A stretch of 11,207 nt of DNA, from NCBI GenBank assembly GCA_964466455.1, contig CAYXNL010000067.1, forward strand, positions 1 through 11,207, read 5' to 3'. Origin of the DNA: S010-25 sp964466455. GTDB taxonomy: Bacteria; Pseudomonadota; Gammaproteobacteria; SZUA-229. The notes under the pieces were generated by a model. That model searched no databases. It was given only the letters and a program-made list of their open reading frames with translations, and was not told where the DNA came from. This document shows positions 7,296 through 11,207 of this stretch, piece by piece; position 1 is the stretch's first letter; each line of letters begins with the position of its first letter. The position numbers were made by a program, and so were the translations under genes.

Positions 7296-7640
7296 TCAGC
7301 TAACTACAGATAACAGCAGAATCCGGAACACCCACAATCCACTACCAAGTAAAATGCCAATTAATACACCAAAAACAAATATACGCAGCATAATGTTGTG
7401 CACATAATCAAGCACCACATCTCGCATACCGATCCAGGCATGAAATAATAACGCAATCACGAATAAACCAACTAGCGTGGTATTTAACGGGCTGAATAAC
7501 CAGCCCCGCCAGGTTTCAAAATCAATACTGCCTGCGGTGCTCAGGTTATAGACCACATACAACGTAAACAGAATGATATAAACCGCACTGACTCGCTGTA
7601 TTACCCAGGGACGCAAACCTTCGAGAACGTATAAACTCAT
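7296..7640 (-). CDS. sdhD: Succinate dehydrogenase membrane anchor SdhD
   Basis: SdhD is the small cytochrome b556 anchor subunit and helps form the ubiquinone site. The 114-residue product matches the usual size (115 in E. coli). It has three membrane segments (about 18-34, 54-71 and 85-111). Conserved features are QRVSAVY (R16), HAWIGMRDVVLDYV (residues 67-80) with the haem-side histidine, and Asp78-Tyr79, which correspond to E. coli D82/Y83 at the quinone site. The start is the ATG at 7640, which overlaps the sdhC stop as ATGA. An earlier in-frame ATG at 7700 would add 20 residues inside sdhC and has no support from the family. Confidence 0.94.
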   Translation of the reverse strand: MSLYVLEGLRPWVIQRVSAVYIILFTLYVVYNLSTAGSIDFETWRGWLFSPLNTTLVGLFVIALLFHAWIGMRDVVLDYVHNIMLRIFVFGVLIGILLGSGLWVFRILLLSVVS

Positions 7641-8026
7641 CTGACGACCCCATAGATAATCAATAATAGAACGATAATCTCGGTAATAATGACCAGCCAC
7701 GCCCCCTGACGAGAACGTATTTTTTCTATCCCTATATCCGCGTCAATCATTAGAAAACGAAGTCCGGCGAAAAAATGATGTACAAATGCCCACAGTATAA
7801 ATACCAGTGCAATCACGACCATGGGCTGATGCAGCACATGCTGTACGCGTTGAAAGCCCTGTGGTGAAACGATGGACAGATCGAGCAGGTAAACCGCAAA
7901 GGGAATACTAAAAAACAGCAGCGCACCGGAAGCTCTGTGCGCAAGCGACACTATGCCGGGTATAGGCAGGTGGATTTTGAATAAATTTAAAAAAACTGGA
8001 CGACTTTTATTACTATTATTATTCAC
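7637..8026 (-). CDS. sdhC: Succinate dehydrogenase cytochrome b556 subunit SdhC
   Basis: SdhC is the large membrane anchor. With SdhD it binds haem b and ubiquinone and holds SdhAB at the inner membrane. The 129-residue product has three membrane segments (about 35-55, 70-90 and 107-127). S27 and R31 in SLAHRASG fall at the E. coli quinone-site positions. H84 in HHFFAGLRFLMID matches the E. coli axial haem ligand. The start is a GTG at 8026 with a weak GAG-type site upstream. The next in-frame Met is too far inside to be the start. The first codons are an AAT-rich run (NNNSNKS). It is the first gene of sdhCDAB-sdhE and overlaps sdhD by four bases. Confidence 0.94.
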   Translation of the reverse strand: MNNNSNKSRPVFLNLFKIHLPIPGIVSLAHRASGALLFFSIPFAVYLLDLSIVSPQGFQRVQHVLHQPMVVIALVFILWAFVHHFFAGLRFLMIDADIGIEKIRSRQGAWLVIITEIIVLLLIIYGVVR

Positions 8027-8081
8027 AGAATATATCTCAAAGATAGTGATACCGTGCCAGAAAACAAACCTGCCAGAAATA

Positions 8082-8211
8082 TTACTGGAACGGATGAAAG
8101 GGATACTTGTTGTTCAATACACGCTGTAAATACCTCCATGCAAGCTCGACACCCGCATCCCTGCGGCTGACGGTCTTGAACAACGAGCATCCCTTTCATC
8201 CACCCCGTTAG
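8082..8211 (+). repeat. 130-nt palindromic element, copy A
   Basis: The left arm 8092-8116 and right arm 8177-8201 are inverted repeats matching at 23 of 25 positions. Between them lie a mini-hairpin TACA-cgc-TGTA (8118-8128) and a stable hairpin CCGCA-tccc-TGCGG (8153-8166). TA flanks the 130-nt unit on both sides (8080-8081 and 8212-8213). Copy B at 8246-8375 aligns without gaps at 111 of 130 positions, including an identical 42-nt core (8142-8183 here). Size and shape recall ERIC or Correia/NEMIS elements, but I do not recognise the sequence as either. No coding frame of note. Confidence 0.88.
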
Positions 8212-8245
8212 TAAATCGTCTGGCAGATCACCACATTCATTATTA

Positions 8246-8375
8246 TTACTGAAACAGATAAAAAGGATACTTATTGTTCAGGACACACTGTCAATACATC
8301 CATGTAAGCTCGACACCCGCATCCCTGCGGCTGACGGTCTTGAACAATAAGTATCCTTTTTATCTATCCTGTTAG
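8246..8375 (+). repeat. 130-nt palindromic element, copy B
   Basis: The arms 8256-8280 and 8341-8365 are perfect 25-bp inverted repeats. Internal hairpins are GACA-cac-TGTC (8282-8292) and CCGCA-tccc-TGCGG (8317-8330). TA flanks both ends (8244-8245 and 8376-8377). The copy has the same orientation and exactly the same length as copy A, 34 bases away. The arms are more AT-rich than in copy A, but the differences are paired across the stem. Whether this is a tandem duplication or two insertions cannot be told from the window. Confidence 0.9.
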
Positions 8376-8461
8376 TATGTGACGCAATAAACCACTAAGG
8401 GTTCCCTATAAACATGAACCAAAATAGATAGCCTGTCAAGAATATTGTTCTAATTTATATA

Positions 8462-8522
8462 TTACTAAAACGGATGAAATGGATACTTATTATTACAAGG
8501 ATGATTTCATGCGGAAGATTAG
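8462..8522 (+). repeat. Collapsed copy (D) of the element, centre deleted
   Basis: It begins TTACTAAAACGGATGAAAT, matching the left arm of the family through GGATACTTATTATTA. The whole centre is missing. TTTCAT (8505-8510), eight bases and TTAG (8519-8522) then repeat the spacing of the outer right arm in copies A and B. CGGATGAAAT (8471-8480) still pairs with ATTTCATGCG (8504-8513) with one mismatch. It lies about 50 bases upstream of ygfZ. Confidence 0.6.
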
Positions 8523-8545
8523 CTATGATATAAATGGAAACAGAC

Positions 8546-8579
8546 AGGTAAAAGTATGACCGATAATAATTATGACTGA
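8546..8579 (+). promoter_or_regulatory. ygfZ initiation region with duplicated start and 7-codon overlapping frame
   Basis: AGG (8546-8548) is ideally spaced, seven bases, from an ATG at 8556. That ATG opens a frame MTDNNYD ending in TGA at 8577-8579. The ygfZ ATG at 8572 lies inside this mini-frame, in another phase, and encodes MTDND. The 16 bases from 8556 and the 16 from 8572 are imperfect direct copies. ygfZ may thus be translated by coupling or reinitiation after the mini-frame (inference). Confidence 0.6.
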
Positions 8580-9675
8580 TAATGATATAAAGGCAGCGTG
8601 GCAGCCGTATGCTGATGAAATGGATAGTCAGGCCGGGAAACACGGCGTGGACAGTATAGAACATCAGTTGCTTGAAAATCACCTTGCCCGTGATGGGGAT
8701 ATTGTTTGTGACTTATCTCAACATTATGGCCTGATTGTGATTGCCGGTGACGATGCCGTGAATTTTATGCAGGGTCAATTTACCAATGATGTTAAACAGA
8801 TAGATGAACATAAGGCTCAACTTAATGCTCTGTGTAATAACAAAGGCCGGATGATTGCAAATTTTATTCTCTTTAAATATCAGCAGAATTATTTTATCAG
8901 TCTGCATCACACATTAATTAAGCCCGTTATCGAACATCTGCAACGCTATATTGTACGGGCGCAGGTAGCCATTCAGGATGTGAGTGATCAACTGATTCAT
9001 ATCGGTATTGCCGGCGAACAGGCCACAAACAGGCTGGCAACACTGTTACAGGATTCTACCAATACAATACTGAATAAAAATAAAAATGCAGTAAGCACCA
9101 ATGAAGATTATATTGTGGTGAATGATATCAGTACAGCATCCAGTGGCACAGCACAACGTTATCATGTCTTTACACAAACACAAAAAGCGCATATATGCTG
9201 GCAGGCAGTAAATGAGGTTGCTAGCACAGTACATTCTACTGCCTGGGAGTACCTGAATATTCAGGCAGGAACGCCTGTTCTCTGTGAGCGCACCAGCGAG
9301 TTGTTTGTACCGCAAATGGCCAATCTGGAACTACTTGGCGGAGTAAGTTTTCACAAGGGCTGTTATACCGGACAGGAAATTGTTGCGCGTATGCATTATC
9401 TTGGCAAACTAAAAAGACGTATGTACCGGATACATATCAATACCGATAAAAACGCCCCACCTCAACCCGGTGATAAAATTTTCACTGAAAATGCCAGCGC
9501 CGGTCAGAATAGCGGCATAATAATGGATGCCAGAATCAACCCTGAAAGTGGCTTTGATGCACTGGCTGTGCTCCGCATTGCTGATATTAAATTGAAATTA
9601 CAGCTTAATAATCCAGGCGGGCCGGTCATTAGCGTTGAAGACCTGCCCTATTCATTTGAAATGGAAACCACGTAG
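8572..9675 (+). CDS. ygfZ: Folate-binding iron-sulfur enzyme maintenance protein YgfZ
   Basis: YgfZ (COG0354, related to the GcvT aminomethyltransferase fold) binds tetrahydrofolate and supports the activity of iron-sulfur enzymes such as the tRNA-modifying MiaB. The 367-residue product carries the diagnostic KGCYTGQE at 262-269, with the functionally important Cys264, inside HKGCYTGQEIVARMHYLGKLKRR. It also has the N-terminal FMQGQFTNDV (65-74) and LCNNKGRMIANF (87-98) regions of the fold. The protein is longer than E. coli YgfZ (326 aa), partly through an N-terminal extension of about 40 residues and a loop near 160-195. The start at ATG 8572 is the best in-frame choice, but it sits inside a duplicated start region. 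It is divergent from the sdh operon; ygfZ and sdhE are neighbours in several gammaproteobacteria, which fits a shared interest in flavin and iron-sulfur enzymes. Confidence 0.94.
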   Translation: MTDNDIKAAWQPYADEMDSQAGKHGVDSIEHQLLENHLARDGDIVCDLSQHYGLIVIAGDDAVNFMQGQFTNDVKQIDEHKAQLNALCNNKGRMIANFILFKYQQNYFISLHHTLIKPVIEHLQRYIVRAQVAIQDVSDQLIHIGIAGEQATNRLATLLQDSTNTILNKNKNAVSTNEDYIVVNDISTASSGTAQRYHVFTQTQKAHICWQAVNEVASTVHSTAWEYLNIQAGTPVLCERTSELFVPQMANLELLGGVSFHKGCYTGQEIVARMHYLGKLKRRMYRIHINTDKNAPPQPGDKIFTENASAGQNSGIIMDARINPESGFDALAVLRIADIKLKLQLNNPGGPVISVEDLPYSFEMETT

Positions 9676-9711
9676 AAATGTGCCAGATAGCTACATCACA
9701 ATATAAACAGA

Positions 9712-9717
9712 TATAAT
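9712..9717 (+). promoter_or_regulatory. Candidate -10 box for mltF
   Basis: TATAAT is a perfect -10 hexamer in the ygfZ-mltF gap, 37 bases after the ygfZ stop. The -35 position (around 9689-9694) has no TTGACA-like string. If used, transcription would begin near 9724, only a few bases before the candidate upstream start of mltF at 9731. Consensus match only. Confidence 0.35.
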
Positions 9718-9784
9718 AGTTACGGGGTTTATTATACAAGTTCATCGGCCTCTTTGTTTCCCCTTATTCCTGTCACTGTTCATC

Positions 9785-11164
9785 GTGACAGCGGTTATTA
9801 TTTTTCTTTTTCGATTTATTCCAAAGTTAAATAATGAAACGTTGCTTGAGAAGATTAAATCGAATGGTGAACTGATTGTTGTTACCCGCAACAGCCAGAC
9901 CAGTTACTATGAGGGTGCCGATGGACCTGCCGGCATAGAGTATGAACTGGCAAAAATGTTTGCCAATGAACTGGGTGTAAAACTGAAGCTTATCGTCCCG
10001 GAGTCACTGAATGACATATTAGATGACCTCAATAAAGGCCTGGCACAAATTGCTGCGGCTGGTTTAACCGTAACCAGAGAGCGTAAAAAACAGTTCTGGT
10101 TTGGCCCGGCTTATCAGAAGGTTACTGAACAGCTCATCTACAATACAGACCATCGACGACCAGGAAGCCTGTCTTCATTACATGGTCAACTGGAAGTAGT
10201 CGCCAATTCAAGCCATGCCGATCGCCTGCATCATCTTAAGAAAATGATTCCCGAACTTAGCTGGAAAGCAGACAAAAATACGGATACTGAGGAATTACTT
10301 CAGCTTGTATCAGACGGTATGATCGACTACACCATCGCCGATTCCAACCAGGTGGCACTTGACCAACGCTACCTGCTCAATATCCGTGTTGCCTTTGATA
10401 TTACTAAACCTGAACCACTTGCCTGGGCATTACAGAAATCAACAGATAAAAGTCTGCTTATTGCTGTGCAGAATTTTTTCCAGAAAATAAAAAAGAATGG
10501 TGAGCTTACCCGTTTAATCGAACGTAATTACGGACATGTTAAAGAATTTGACTATGTAGGTGCAAAAATATTTCAGCGCCATATTCAGACTCGGTTACCC
10601 GCCTATCTCAATATGTTTAAAGCTGCCGCTAAAAAATATCATATTGACTGGCGTCTGCTTGCGGCCATTGGCTATCAGGAATCGCACTGGAACCCGAAGG
10701 CAATTTCACCAACCGGCGTACGTGGCATTATGATGTTAACTCGAAAAACAGCCACCGAACTAGGTGTCAACCGGCTGGACCCCGCCAGCAGTATTGAAGG
10801 AGGGGCAAAATACTACAGCCAGATACTTAATAAAATGAACCCCGATATTCCGCAGCCCGATCGTTCCTGGCTGGCAATGGCAGCGTATAATATTGGTTAT
10901 TATCATCTTCAGGATGCCAGAAGAATTACTCGCCTGCGCAAGCAAAACCCTAATTACTGGCTGGATGTAAAAAAATCATTACCTCTGCTGACTCAGAAAA
11001 AATGGTATTCAAAAACCCGCTATGGCTATGCACGTGGTTACGAACCGGTACAGTATGTGGAGAATATTCGCAGTTATTATGACATTTTAAAGTGGACAGA
11101 TGGCGCTGATAATAAAACAGTTACCATCCCGGCACAATTTCTAAAAACACCAAATAGCCTGTAA
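9785..11164 (+). CDS. mltF: Membrane-bound lytic murein transglycosylase F
   Basis: MltF cleaves the glycan strands of peptidoglycan with formation of 1,6-anhydromuramic acid and acts in the periplasm at the envelope. From the GTG at 9785 the product has 459 residues. An amino-acid-binding-like (SBP_bac_3) domain spans about 27-250, with EYELAKMFANELGVKLKL and DYTIADS. It is followed by an SLT lysozyme-like domain (about 275-430). The catalytic Glu is E299 in GYQESHW, with SPTGVRGIMMLT, AAYNIGYYHLQDAR and YGYARGYE as in E. coli MltF. The start is doubtful. The open frame continues upstream without stop to 9707 and encodes a hydrophobic stretch (LCFPLFLSLFIVTAVIIFLF) that makes a full membrane anchor only if translation begins earlier. 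ATT 9731 (477 aa) is one option; no ATG exists. The GTG has no ribosome binding site. The C-terminus is shorter than in E. coli. Confidence 0.93.
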   Translation: MTAVIIFLFRFIPKLNNETLLEKIKSNGELIVVTRNSQTSYYEGADGPAGIEYELAKMFANELGVKLKLIVPESLNDILDDLNKGLAQIAAAGLTVTRERKKQFWFGPAYQKVTEQLIYNTDHRRPGSLSSLHGQLEVVANSSHADRLHHLKKMIPELSWKADKNTDTEELLQLVSDGMIDYTIADSNQVALDQRYLLNIRVAFDITKPEPLAWALQKSTDKSLLIAVQNFFQKIKKNGELTRLIERNYGHVKEFDYVGAKIFQRHIQTRLPAYLNMFKAAAKKYHIDWRLLAAIGYQESHWNPKAISPTGVRGIMMLTRKTATELGVNRLDPASSIEGGAKYYSQILNKMNPDIPQPDRSWLAMAAYNIGYYHLQDARRITRLRKQNPNYWLDVKKSLPLLTQKKWYSKTRYGYARGYEPVQYVENIRSYYDILKWTDGADNKTVTIPAQFLKTPNSL

Positions 11165-11207
11165 AAAAACGGGCTCCCCCTGCTATCAGAACTTTTTTAT
11201 AGAATTA
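11165..11207 (+). other. 3' end of window after mltF
   Basis: These 43 bases contain an A-run, GGGCTCCCCC and later a run of six T's. The GGG and CCC are only two bases apart and cannot form a normal hairpin, so I see no intrinsic terminator. No gene start is visible. Confidence 0.3.

Larger units (their letters stand above)
8027..8571. promoter_or_regulatory. Divergent sdhC/ygfZ intergenic region
   Basis: This is 545 bases without a gene. From left to right it holds 54 bases of sdhC leader, repeat copy A (8082-8211), a 34-base spacer, copy B (8246-8375), 86 AT-rich bases, the shortened copy D (8462-8522) and the ygfZ leader. A possible sdhC promoter on the minus strand is TTGTTT, 16 bases, TATCTT, between copy A and the gene (weak). 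For ygfZ, TATGAT at 8524-8529 is a fair -10 box without a matching -35. If the promoters lie beyond the repeats, the leaders would contain the hairpins. Confidence 0.5.

Noticed and set aside
7296..7700. Longer SdhD starting at ATG 7700.
   Set aside because: The extra 20 residues lie inside sdhC and have no counterpart in the family; the ATGA overlap at 7640 is the normal arrangement.
8081..8377. CRISPR array reading of the repeated units.
   Set aside because: Only two full units, each 130 nt and itself a long palindrome, with one 34-base gap; no short repeats with regular spacers and no cas genes.
8440..8456. AGAA-tattg-TTCT inverted repeat as a possible operator.
   Set aside because: Four-base arms in AT-rich sequence, no match to a LexA, Fur or other known site.
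9734..9745. ATACAAGTTCAT also occurs near 110-121.
   Set aside because: A 12-base match in AT-rich spacer without flanking similarity is compatible with chance.

Overview
The window looks like a chromosomal segment of a gammaproteobacterium with moderate G+C. Evidence: a short-linker FtsK next to a divergent trxB-aat pair (the Pseudomonas-type lolA-ftsK/trxB-aat neighbourhood), a four-subunit sdhCDAB with E. coli-like quinone and haem residues, and SdhE, YgfZ and MltF. No phage, plasmid, transposase, tRNA, rRNA or CRISPR signal is visible. The genus cannot be fixed from the sequence alone.

Layout. Positions 1-54 are the cut end of a repeat element, followed by a short spacer. ftsK (minus, TTG start) fills 145-2508. 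trxB and aat run rightward from 2698 to 4363. After a convergent spacer with a strong stem-loop comes a leftward operon, transcribed sdhC-sdhD-sdhA-sdhB-sdhE (8026 down to 4471), with overlapping or tightly spaced genes. The 545-base gap between sdhC and the divergent ygfZ (8572-9675) holds two full 130-nt copies and one collapsed copy of the same repeat family. mltF follows ygfZ on the plus strand and ends near the window edge.

How the genes fit together. sdhCDAB encodes succinate dehydrogenase (complex II): FAD flavoprotein, three-cluster iron-sulfur subunit and two membrane anchors. SdhE, whose start codon overlaps the sdhB stop, promotes attachment of FAD to SdhA. YgfZ, a folate-binding factor linked to iron-sulfur enzymes, lies across the repeat-filled gap. 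FtsK (chromosome dimer resolution at the septum) and MltF (murein lytic transglycosylase) act on the envelope and division. TrxB supplies thiol reducing power, and Aat marks proteins for the N-end rule pathway.

Most genes are ordinary housekeeping genes. The strongest unexplained signal is the palindromic repeat family. Its two full copies differ at 19 of 130 positions, but four substitutions in the long arms are matched by compensating changes in the opposite arm, and a fifth matched pair lies in a small internal hairpin. A 42-nt core is identical. This points to a maintained structure (RNA hairpin or mobile palindrome) rather than decaying spacer. Second-tier oddities are a duplicated ygfZ start region that creates an overlapping 7-codon reading frame, unclear non-ATG starts of aat and mltF, and altered conserved motifs in Aat and SdhA.
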